Of a DNA stretch of 35,226 nucleotides, positions 22,156-29,168 are shown in pieces. Source of the stretch: Verrucomicrobiota bacterium (lineage in GTDB: Bacteria > Verrucomicrobiota > Verrucomicrobiia > Methylacidiphilales > UBA1321); assembly GCA_013286145.1 (NCBI GenBank), contig JABDGH010000022.1:1-35226 (forward strand). The letters are read 5' to 3'. The notes beneath the pieces were generated by a model, which was given only the letters and a program-made list of their open reading frames with translations, searched no databases and was not told the origin of the DNA. Both the position numbers and the translations under genes were made by a program. Positions within the stretch are counted from its first letter, which is position 1. Every line of letters begins with the position of its first letter.

Positions 22156-23733
22156 ATGATCGCTTCGACTGCTTCCCCTACGGGCTCATTATCACACTCG
22201 TTCCGGGTGGGAACCGCCCTCGTCTGGAACGACATCAAGCAGGGGTTGCGAAAACATAAGGCGGGCAGTTCGTGGCGCGCGCGGTTGCTTCAGTCGGGAG
22301 GCATACTCTTTGGTCTGATTTTCCTCGCCAGCCTTCATCTTGCCGCTTTTTCGCTGGTCACTTATACCGGGTTGTCACCTTCGGATGACCGAGCCAGACT
22401 TTTTGCGGGTTTGAGCACCGCCATCTGGTGTTTTCTCCTTTTTGTCATGATCAGCGGCGGACTGGCCCGGGCCTTGGTCGTCCTGCACGAACAGGATGAC
22501 AGCAATCTTCTTCTCAGTTCACCGGTGTCGCCTCGTGCGGTGCTCGCTGCGCGGCTATTCGGCAATGCCCTCCAATCGTGCCTGGTGGATGGCTTCATCA
22601 TCGTGCCCTACATCAATATCCGCGCTCTTGTCTTCGGGCAGTTGAATTTTCTCTGGGGTTACGCCGTCTGGTTCGCCCTGGCCGTTATCGTCACCTGTAT
22701 CGACGGATTATTTTCGTTTGGTCTCATTCGCTGGCTGGGCATGCGCCGGGCGCGCCTTTTTTCACAGGCGATCCCCTTCGTGCTTATTTTTGGTGTCACC
22801 TTCTTCGCTGGCTCCATGAGCGTCTCCATCGCGCAGATGAACATGACCCCGGACAACACCCACATGCCGCCAGTCATGCAGGAGAAATTCATCGCGCTAA
22901 GCCACACGCCGCTCGTGGCACTGGCCCGGGCCGGGGCAGGTAGCCCGGAATATGTCACCATGATTTTCGCCGCAGCGGCCGCCATGGCGCTGATTACGCT
23001 TCGTTTAACCGAACGCGCTTTTATCGAGGGCACCCAGAACCTGGCGGAAAATGTCACCGCAGCTGTTCCGGGAAAAGCCGACGCGCCGTTTCGGACGGGT
23101 GTCTTGAAATTGGAAATTCTCAAAAATCTGCGCCTGATCGTCCGCACACCGATGATGGCCGTGCAATGCATTGCGCAGGTATTGACGCCGGTCGGCATCG
23201 CCTTTGTCATGGGGCATCAGGATCTTCCGCGAGCCATCGCCTTTTTTGTGATTTTTGTCGCCGGGGTTCTCTCCGGCATGTTCACGATTGCCGCCGGAAC
23301 GGTGGAGGAATGCGACGATCTTCTCAGCATGTCGCCGCGTCGTGTGCTCCTTTTTCGTCTTGGTAAAATGCTCAGCGGATGTCTCTGGCCCCTGGGCCTT
23401 ACGTTGCTGGCCGTGGTGGGGCTTTTTCTCGCGGGGGAGGGACTCCTGGCCGGGACGGTTCTCTTCGCAGGCATTCCATTGGGCTTGGCGGCAAGCATTG
23501 TCGGGGAAACCTTCGCCACTCCGGTCAAGACGGGTACGCGCCCCAAGCTGCTCAGCGATCCGATCATGATGATCCCGCTCCTCGGGATGCAACTCACCAG
23601 CGGCCTCATCGCGGGACTTACAGTGTTTACGGCAGCGTTCTCCGTCTATTTTTTACTGCTGAGTCTATTACTCAGTTATTTCATGCTGATACTGGCCGTC
23701 GGCCTGGCGCAATTACGCAAGCCGCTGTTTTGA
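22156..23733 (+). CDS. ABC-2 type exporter permease
   Basis: This 525-residue membrane protein has about 12 predicted hydrophobic spans, for example GGILFGLIFLASLHLAAFSL (about 50-70), AIWCFLLFVMISGGLARALV (about 88-108), and a series between 345 and 520 ending YFLLLSLLLSYFMLILAVGLA. This fits the large putative ABC exporter permeases (ABC_tran_2-like) that pair with an ATPase such as the one at 21230. Acidic and arginine residues sit in the loops, and no substrate-specific motif is seen. The start ATG lies only 17 bases after the right end of repeat copy 1, with no obvious Shine-Dalgarno site, so the repeat forms the immediate leader. A second, inverted repeat follows the gene. The substrate is unknown. 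Confidence 0.85.
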   Translation: MIASTASPTGSLSHSFRVGTALVWNDIKQGLRKHKAGSSWRARLLQSGGILFGLIFLASLHLAAFSLVTYTGLSPSDDRARLFAGLSTAIWCFLLFVMISGGLARALVVLHEQDDSNLLLSSPVSPRAVLAARLFGNALQSCLVDGFIIVPYINIRALVFGQLNFLWGYAVWFALAVIVTCIDGLFSFGLIRWLGMRRARLFSQAIPFVLIFGVTFFAGSMSVSIAQMNMTPDNTHMPPVMQEKFIALSHTPLVALARAGAGSPEYVTMIFAAAAAMALITLRLTERAFIEGTQNLAENVTAAVPGKADAPFRTGVLKLEILKNLRLIVRTPMMAVQCIAQVLTPVGIAFVMGHQDLPRAIAFFVIFVAGVLSGMFTIAAGTVEECDDLLSMSPRRVLLFRLGKMLSGCLWPLGLTLLAVVGLFLAGEGLLAGTVLFAGIPLGLAASIVGETFATPVKTGTRPKLLSDPIMMIPLLGMQLTSGLIAGLTVFTAAFSVYFLLLSLLLSYFMLILAVGLAQLRKPLF

Positions 23734-23745
23734 GGGGAATTTTTT

Positions 23746-23775
23746 GGACAGGATTAATATGATTAAGAGGATTGG
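23746..23775. repeat. Degenerate GGATTAA-type repeat, left arm
   Basis: This is a short array of related units (ACAGGATTAAT, ATGATTAAG, AGGATTGG) just after the permease. A roughly inverse-complementary array occurs at 24000-24028. Together they flank repeat copy 2. Confidence 0.45.
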
Positions 23776-23841
23776 CTGAAGAGAGAGGGGAGTTCCTTTC
23801 CTGCATTTAAATCATTTTAATTAACCGCGACATAAAACTTT

Positions 23842-23980
23842 GTCATCCCGAGCTTGTCGAGGGATCAGACGCGCCTTTCTTACCCAAAAGTCAGGCAATC
23901 ACAGAAAGCCATCGGATTCAAACTGTCTGACTTCTCGATTATTCTTCACGTGTCTGATCCCTCGACAAGCTCGGGATGAC
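23842..23980. repeat. 139-bp terminal-inverted-repeat element, copy 2 (inverted)
   Basis: This has the same length and terminal sequence as copy 1, but the interior runs in the opposite direction (TTCTTACCCAAAAGTCAGGC reads as the complement of copy 1). There are only about five differences over the element, mostly at the inner edge of the terminal repeats. The two copies therefore bracket the permease gene as an inverted pair about 1.7 kb apart. This element sits in the 23734-24092 gap, which has no gene. Confidence 0.92.
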
Positions 23981-23999
23981 GGAGCGTTTTTATCAACGT

Positions 24000-24028
24000 A
24001 AATTCCGTTAATTCCGTCAAAATCCTGT
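24000..24028. repeat. Degenerate GGATTAA-type repeat, right arm
   Basis: AATTCCGTTAATTCCGTCAA followed by AATCCTG is roughly the inverse complement of the array at 23746-23775. It may be the other half of a larger decayed palindrome around repeat copy 2. Confidence 0.4.
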
Positions 24029-24092
24029 ATGTGATCAGGCTTGCATGAGCGGGCGGGGCGGGTAGCTTAGTTTGTTCACGATTATCCGACCC

Positions 24093-25358
24093 ATGCACGC
24101 ACCCGCCTCACGCCCCCCGATCATTTACCTCGATAACAACGCCACCACGCGCATCGCCCCCGAGGTCTTTGAAGCGATGGTGCCGTTCCTCACCGAGAAT
24201 TACGGCAACCCCTCCAGTGCCTATAGCTTCGGCAAGCGCGTCGAGGGACATCTCAAGGAAGCGCGCGAAAAAGTCGCCTCCCTTCTCGGCTGCACGCCCA
24301 AGGAAATTATCTTCACCAGTTGCGGAACCGAAAGCGACAACGCGGCCATCTGGTCCGCGCTTCAGACCACGGGCAAAAAGCACATCGTCACCACCCAGGT
24401 GGAGCATTCCGCCATCATGAACCAGACTGATTGGCTGGAGAAAAACGGCTACGGCGTGACGCGCCTGCCAGTCGCAGCCGATGGCACGCTCTCGTTGGCC
24501 GATGTCGAAAAAGCCATTCGCGACGACACCGCCATTGTCTCCATCATGTGGGCCAACAACGAAACCGGCGTTCTTTTCCCCGTCGAGGAAATCGCCAGCC
24601 TTTGCAAAAAGAGAGGCGTTCTCTTCCACACCGATGCCGTGCAGACGCCCGGTAAGATCGATCTCCGCCATGTCGTACAAAGCGACATCGACCTCCTCTC
24701 CATGTCGGGCCACAAGCTCCATGCGCCGAAGGGCGTCGGGGTGCTCTACGCCAAAAAGAGGACCAAGCTGGTGCCTTTTGTCATCGGCGGCGGACAGGAA
24801 CGCGGTAAACGGGGCGGCACTGAAAATGTCGCTTCGATTGTCGGGCTCGGTCGCGCGGCGGAACTTGCCATCGGTCGTCTTTCCGACGAGCAAACCCGTG
24901 TGCGTGCGCTCCGTGATCGTTTCGAAAATGCGCTGCTGGAACGCCTGCCGAACCTCTATATTAATGGCAAACGGGATCAACGCCTGCCCAACACCGCCAA
25001 CATCGCCTTCGATTTTGTCGAGGCCGAAGCCATCCTGATGATGCTCGATCGAAGCGGCATCTGCGCCTCATCCGGTTCCGCCTGCACCACCGGCTCGCTC
25101 GATCCCTCGCACGTCCTCAGCGCGATGGGACTCACCCCCGCGCGCGCGCGCAGTTGCGTTCGCTTCTCTTTCAGTCACTACAACACCGATGCAGATATAG
25201 ACCATGCGCTGCAGGTCATTCCTCCCATGATCGAGCAATTGCGCGCCATGTCCCCCTTGAACGCCGATCATCCGGATAACTTCAACTACGACATTGAAGC
25301 CGCCCGGGAGAAGGAAGAAAAGCTCATGGCGCAGACCATGGCGGCGATCAACGAATAG
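24093..25358 (+). CDS. Cysteine desulfurase (NifS/IscS class I)
   Basis: This PLP enzyme removes sulfur from cysteine as a persulfide for Fe-S cluster, thiamine or tRNA thiolation pathways. Numbered from the ATG at 24093 it has 421 residues: LDNNATTRIAP at the start, CGTESDN (77-83), EHSA (104-107), ANNETG, the PLP lysine K208 in SMSGHKLHAPKG, and the active-site loop SGSAC331TTGSLDPSHVL typical of group I (NifS/IscS) rather than SufS. A TTG eight codons upstream is an alternative start. No scaffold (IscU/NifU) or regulator gene is adjacent. The C-terminal 35 residues are charged and slightly longer than usual. It is monocistronic in this window. I give no gene symbol because iscS and nifS cannot be separated on this evidence. 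Confidence 0.92.
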   Translation: MHAPASRPPIIYLDNNATTRIAPEVFEAMVPFLTENYGNPSSAYSFGKRVEGHLKEAREKVASLLGCTPKEIIFTSCGTESDNAAIWSALQTTGKKHIVTTQVEHSAIMNQTDWLEKNGYGVTRLPVAADGTLSLADVEKAIRDDTAIVSIMWANNETGVLFPVEEIASLCKKRGVLFHTDAVQTPGKIDLRHVVQSDIDLLSMSGHKLHAPKGVGVLYAKKRTKLVPFVIGGGQERGKRGGTENVASIVGLGRAAELAIGRLSDEQTRVRALRDRFENALLERLPNLYINGKRDQRLPNTANIAFDFVEAEAILMMLDRSGICASSGSACTTGSLDPSHVLSAMGLTPARARSCVRFSFSHYNTDADIDHALQVIPPMIEQLRAMSPLNADHPDNFNYDIEAAREKEEKLMAQTMAAINE

Positions 25359-25425
25359 CGAATAGAAGTCCGTGGGCAACAGATCGGCATCGCCCATCAT
25401 TGCAACCGATATCAAATCGCATTTC

Positions 25426-25456
25426 CTCGTTTCCAAGTTGCACTTGGGAACGCGAG
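25426..25456. repeat. REP-like palindromic repeat, copy R3
   Basis: CTCGTTTCCAAGTTGCACTT followed by GGGAACGCGAG is a near-palindrome of the same family as R1 and R2. It lies about 70 bases after the cysteine desulfurase gene in the 25359-25771 gap. Confidence 0.75.
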
Positions 25457-25553
25457 ATAAACCGATATTTTTTGAGAAAAGGTGAAATGTGTGTCAGTTA
25501 TATAAGTTGATTGCGCGACATTTTAAAAAATAATTACAGTGAGCAAGCTGGTG

Positions 25554-25668
25554 CCGGAAAGCCTGCTGAATGTCAGGGAGAGATGCTGGGATTAGCTCAT
25601 TTCCAGAGGAGAAATAGGGGTAATGATCGAGATGTTAAACGCCTAGCCCTCCCCCTGAGCTTTTCCGG
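25554..25668 (+). promoter_or_regulatory. Candidate structured leader RNA of the tad operon
   Basis: The 413-base gap before cpaB holds a potential three-way junction. P1: CCGGAAAGC (25554-25562) and TCAGGG (25573-25578) pair with the contiguous strand CCCTGAGCTTTTCCGG (25653-25668), leaving a 10-base bulge. P2: CTGGGA (25586-25591) with TTCCAG (25601-25606). P3: TAGGGGT (25615-25621) with ACGCCTA (25639-25645), one mismatch. A T-rich stretch follows (25678-25684). I found no match to the conserved bases of c-di-GMP, cobalamin, TPP or glycine riboswitches. It ends 103 bases before the cpaB start. This is pairing by eye only. Confidence 0.4.
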
Positions 25669-25700
25669 TGGATGAGATTTTTTTACAAGGTTTAGGTAAA

Positions 25701-25714
25701 ATGAGTTGACTCAT
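25701..25714. promoter_or_regulatory. Palindromic site upstream of cpaB
   Basis: ATGAGTTGACTCAT is a dyad with 6-base arms around TG, 58 bases before the cpaB start. It contains TTGACT, but the nearest TATA-like box (TATACA, 25725-25730) is only 13 bases downstream, too short for a standard sigma-70 promoter. It could be an operator. Confidence 0.3.
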
Positions 25715-25771
25715 GGTTTCTTTTTATACAAGAATGCGTGAAAATAACTGTTAAGGGCTAAAAATAACACC

Positions 25772-26731
25772 GTGAAAAAGAAATCACCACCATACGCTCT
25801 TATCGGGGCTGTCCTTCTCGGCGGCGTCGCTGTCTTCTTTCTTTACCAGAATCATGTGGCTGAGGGAAAAAGGCTGGCAGATGCCGCTGATGCTGTGAAA
25901 CGGGACTATCAAGCCAAGCTTGATGCGGCTAATAAGAATAGCCAGATTATCACACCGGTTGCCACCGACTCACGCAACGTTCTCTACGCCACACAACCCA
26001 TTGTAGCTGGTAACCTGATCAGTTCCTCTTTCTTCGAAAAGAAGCTGACTCCCAAAAACATCCTGCCCGATGCCTATTCCGAGCAAGACGTCATAGGAAT
26101 GTACGCGGTTCGCAATATTGAAAAGGGAGACCCGCTTACGCCGCGTAACGTCGCTAAAAACATGCCGACTTTGGAAGGACGTATTCCTCCCGGGATGCGA
26201 GCCATAGCCCTCCCTGTCTTTAATGTTCAGAACAATGCCACGGGCGGATTTGCCGTCAATGGGGACAAGGTCGATCTGCTCTATACCCAGTTTTCCGAGG
26301 ATTCAAAATATATTTATAGTACGCGACTTCTTTTGCAGAATCTTCAGATACTCTATATCCCCGGGCCGGCTCCCTCCACCGACACAACAGATACAACCCC
26401 CGGTCTGGTTCCAGCGCCTCCGCCCGGATCTCCCGTATCCGTCACGTTCCTGGTAACTCCCGAACAGGCACAGGCTCTCCTCTATTTATCAGAAGTAAAA
26501 AACGCGCATATCGGCATGATTCTAAAATCCCGGAGAGAGACCGACGAAATTAAAATCAAGCCATATGTCGGAGCCGACTACCATAATAATCCCAGAAAAA
26601 TACAAACCATGGCAGATAAGTCGGAACAGCGAGTCAAAGATCTTCAAGCGGAAATTGAAGCACGAGAGAAAACCCTGAGTTCCCAGCCAAACACGAATGA
26701 AACTACAACTCCCACTCCACCTAGCCCGTAG
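25772..26731 (+). CDS. cpaB: Tad pilus assembly protein CpaB/RcpC
   Basis: This 319-residue inner-membrane-anchored periplasmic protein is the first gene of the tad operon. It has one N-terminal span (8-26, ALIGAVLLGGVAVFFLYQN), a short helical stretch (33-58), a SAF domain (about 69-128; VLYATQPIVAGNLI, IGMYAVRNIEKGDPLTPRNV) and the RcpC domain (about 133-255; GMRAIALPVF, GFAVNGDKVDLLYT). The C-terminal 60 residues are charged and helical, ending in Thr/Pro. In Tad systems it stabilises or guides the secretin. The start is GTG at 25772, preceded by AAGGG 13 bases upstream. Its end overlaps the secretin gene by 35 bases, which argues for translational coupling. Confidence 0.9.
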   Translation: MKKKSPPYALIGAVLLGGVAVFFLYQNHVAEGKRLADAADAVKRDYQAKLDAANKNSQIITPVATDSRNVLYATQPIVAGNLISSSFFEKKLTPKNILPDAYSEQDVIGMYAVRNIEKGDPLTPRNVAKNMPTLEGRIPPGMRAIALPVFNVQNNATGGFAVNGDKVDLLYTQFSEDSKYIYSTRLLLQNLQILYIPGPAPSTDTTDTTPGLVPAPPPGSPVSVTFLVTPEQAQALLYLSEVKNAHIGMILKSRRETDEIKIKPYVGADYHNNPRKIQTMADKSEQRVKDLQAEIEAREKTLSSQPNTNETTTPTPPSP

Positions 26732-29165
26732 CCTGGTTCTCCTCGGGTGCCTGATCGTCCTCTGCTTCGGGCAGGGTCGTGCTCAAGCTCCGGTTGCCAT
26801 ACGACTGGACGTCTTTTTTGGCGAAACCAAGCTTTTGCCCCTGGATCGTCCTGTCGATGATTTCAGCGTTATGCCGGATAACATCGTCAAGGTCTCCAAA
26901 GTTGACGGCTCTCCCAATCAGCTCTCCATCGTCGGTGTTGCCGGGGGCAACGCCACCTTGACGATCAAAAGTGATGGGCGGACTTTCCTCTACGATGTTG
27001 CTGTCAGCCCGGCTCCCGAGCGCCTTTACATCAACTTGAACGAATCGAAACGACTCACCTTTAAGAATCCAATCGATGACACCAACATCTCTCAGCAGGG
27101 TATCGTCAAGATTATCCAACCCGATACCACGGATAAAGTTCTCCTGGTGGAGGCTGATGTGGCTGGTAAGACCACGCTGACGGTTTACTGCAAGGGCGAA
27201 ATTTATCGCTACTTCATCTCGACCTTTGAAAATCGGGGAGCCGACATCCTCGAAATCGAAAACGCCTTTTCGGCCAAGGGTTACCGGAACCTGACCATTA
27301 CCTTTGATAAAGACCAGGCCATCATCGGTGGCACGGTGCCGACCCAGGAGGAGCTGGATGACGCGGTTCGCATCGTCAAGCAGTACAACCAATTCGTGGT
27401 TATTAAGGCCCAACTCGGCCAGGAAATTGAACAGAGTGAATATACCGAGCAGGAATCGATCATCATCAATAACATCCAGCGTATCGCGCATGTGGATGGG
27501 TTGACGGTACGCGTTAAATTTCCTGCCCCCACGGTCATTACCACGAGCAGCTATACCAAATCGGCGGGCGATTACATAGCCCCCTCCGTTACCACGACAC
27601 CACAGGGGGGGACCGTTCGCGGATCGGGGTTCCAACCGCCCAAAGATCCGAATGACCAGGGCGGCAATGCCGGCCCTCTTGAGCCCAAACCCCAGGAAAA
27701 TACCACCGAAACCACAACCACGACCAAGAATAGCAGCATTCCTGAAAAGATTTTTCTCTATGGCGACCTTCAGGACGACTTGCAGGAAGCTAAAGTTGTC
27801 CGCGTTGCCCGCACATTTTGCCCTTTCATCGTCTCATTTTTAACCGTCAAGGATCCCATTCAGATCCGCACCCAGATCCGCTTCATGCAGATCAAGGACA
27901 GTGGCGCCAATAATACCGGCTTTACCTGGTCGGATGGAGCAGGCGGAGCAGCCGGCCCAACCATCTCCCTCGGCATTTCAAGCCCTGGCGCATTCAATTT
28001 ACTCCCCAACCCGATCAATGCTTTTAAAAATTTCATCACCAGCGCCGGGGGCGCAACGGGTGCGGTTAATGCGGAAATGGTGCTGCATCTCTATGAAACC
28101 TTGGGAACGGTCAAGATACTTCGTCAGGCCGATCTTTTCTTAACCAATGGCCAGCCCGGTTGGTATTCAGAGGGAGAAGTCCAGTCCTACGTAAGTTCCG
28201 CGGTAACGGCAACCAGCAGCCCGCCCATCACCACCCTGACAGCCTCAGCCGTATTTTTGGGTGTTAACATGGATATTTCGCCCTTGAACCTGGCCAATGC
28301 AGGTGGAAAAGAGCCGATAGGACAAAAGATTTTTGCCATCCCGGCCAGCGTTGGCACGGGTTCCAGTGGATATACCCTGGAGCAGGATTCTGACGCCACC
28401 GCCGATAAAGTAAGCAAAATTACCGCACCCATCCAACTGGGTGCCACCGCTCCCATTGTTGACAACACAGTCAAATACGTGGACGAAAATGGCCTCATTG
28501 GCCTGAACATTTCCACCCAGCTTACCTTGCCTGGTACCTTTACCAGCGCAGGTGCGGCTGGCAGCGCCATCACGTTGCCCGATTTCTTTGTTCGCACCAC
28601 GCGCACACGTGTCAATCTCAGAGATAACCAGACGGTGCTTATCGATGGACTCATCGACAAGGAACTCACCCACACCATCACCCAGATACCTTTTCTTGCG
28701 AAGATTCCCTTCTTCAACGTTTTCTTTAAGGGTAATTCCAGGACTACATCGGACGAGGAAGTCCTTGTTCTTGTCACTCCTCATATCGTGCGTATGCGCG
28801 ACGCCGACAGCATGCGTTATCCCAAGCCGGTTTATCCTGAAATGCACGACATGGCCCGGGAAGAGGGAGACATACCCATCATTAAACCTGTTCGCTACGA
28901 TGCCAAGGCAGTGGACATCCGTCCCGAATCCCCCAAGGACATGAAGGACGCCGATACCGATACCAAGGGGAGCAAGGACATGGCTGCCCCAACGGACACT
29001 CCTCCCTTGACCCCTCATGCCAGTGGCGGAATGCAAACCCTTCAACCCCCAGTCGAGGCGACTCCGGCAAGACCAGTTGACAATACGCCTTCCACGCCGG
29101 ATAATTCACGTCAACGGAGCAACCCAAACCCAGCCCCACTCGCTCCTTCCTCGACCCTGCCGTGA
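26697..29165 (+). CDS. cpaC: Tad outer-membrane secretin CpaC/RcpA (enlarged)
   Basis: This 822-residue secretin forms the outer-membrane ring through which the pilus or pseudopilus passes. Order: signal peptide (1-29, HLARSLVLLGCLIVLCFGQG), two related pilus N-terminal beta domains (about 31-105 and 108-180), a BON-type domain (about 185-245, AKGYRNLTITFDKDQAIIGG), a Thr/Pro/Gly linker (about 283-345), and a long secretin region ending in TRTRVNLRDNQTVLIDGLID and IPFLAKIPFFNVFFKG with EEVLVLVTPHIV (about 690-702). A 115-residue Pro/Thr-rich tail follows. It is much longer than typical CpaC (about 450-600 residues). The extra length comes from the repeated N-terminal domain, linker inserts and tail. 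It lies 3 bases before cpaE. Confidence 0.9.
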   Translation: MKLQLPLHLARSLVLLGCLIVLCFGQGRAQAPVAIRLDVFFGETKLLPLDRPVDDFSVMPDNIVKVSKVDGSPNQLSIVGVAGGNATLTIKSDGRTFLYDVAVSPAPERLYINLNESKRLTFKNPIDDTNISQQGIVKIIQPDTTDKVLLVEADVAGKTTLTVYCKGEIYRYFISTFENRGADILEIENAFSAKGYRNLTITFDKDQAIIGGTVPTQEELDDAVRIVKQYNQFVVIKAQLGQEIEQSEYTEQESIIINNIQRIAHVDGLTVRVKFPAPTVITTSSYTKSAGDYIAPSVTTTPQGGTVRGSGFQPPKDPNDQGGNAGPLEPKPQENTTETTTTTKNSSIPEKIFLYGDLQDDLQEAKVVRVARTFCPFIVSFLTVKDPIQIRTQIRFMQIKDSGANNTGFTWSDGAGGAAGPTISLGISSPGAFNLLPNPINAFKNFITSAGGATGAVNAEMVLHLYETLGTVKILRQADLFLTNGQPGWYSEGEVQSYVSSAVTATSSPPITTLTASAVFLGVNMDISPLNLANAGGKEPIGQKIFAIPASVGTGSSGYTLEQDSDATADKVSKITAPIQLGATAPIVDNTVKYVDENGLIGLNISTQLTLPGTFTSAGAAGSAITLPDFFVRTTRTRVNLRDNQTVLIDGLIDKELTHTITQIPFLAKIPFFNVFFKGNSRTTSDEEVLVLVTPHIVRMRDADSMRYPKPVYPEMHDMAREEGDIPIIKPVRYDAKAVDIRPESPKDMKDADTDTKGSKDMAAPTDTPPLTPHASGGMQTLQPPVEATPARPVDNTPSTPDNSRQRSNPNPAPLAPSSTLP

Positions 29166-29168
29166 GCA

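Noticed and set aside
22000-23980. CRISPR array or composite transposon around the permease
   Set aside because: There are only two repeat units, they are in inverted orientation, the region between is a normal gene and no cas or transposase gene is present.
25541-25690. Match to the c-di-GMP-I (GEMM), cobalamin, glycine or small SRP RNA families
   Set aside because: The conserved core bases of each class are absent by eye. The structure is reported only as an unassigned candidate.
25359-25771. A Flp pilin gene upstream of cpaB
   Set aside because: No frame in this gap shows the pilin signature (a Gly/Glu cleavage site followed by a hydrophobic helix). The gap holds a repeat, a putative structured RNA and a dyad only.
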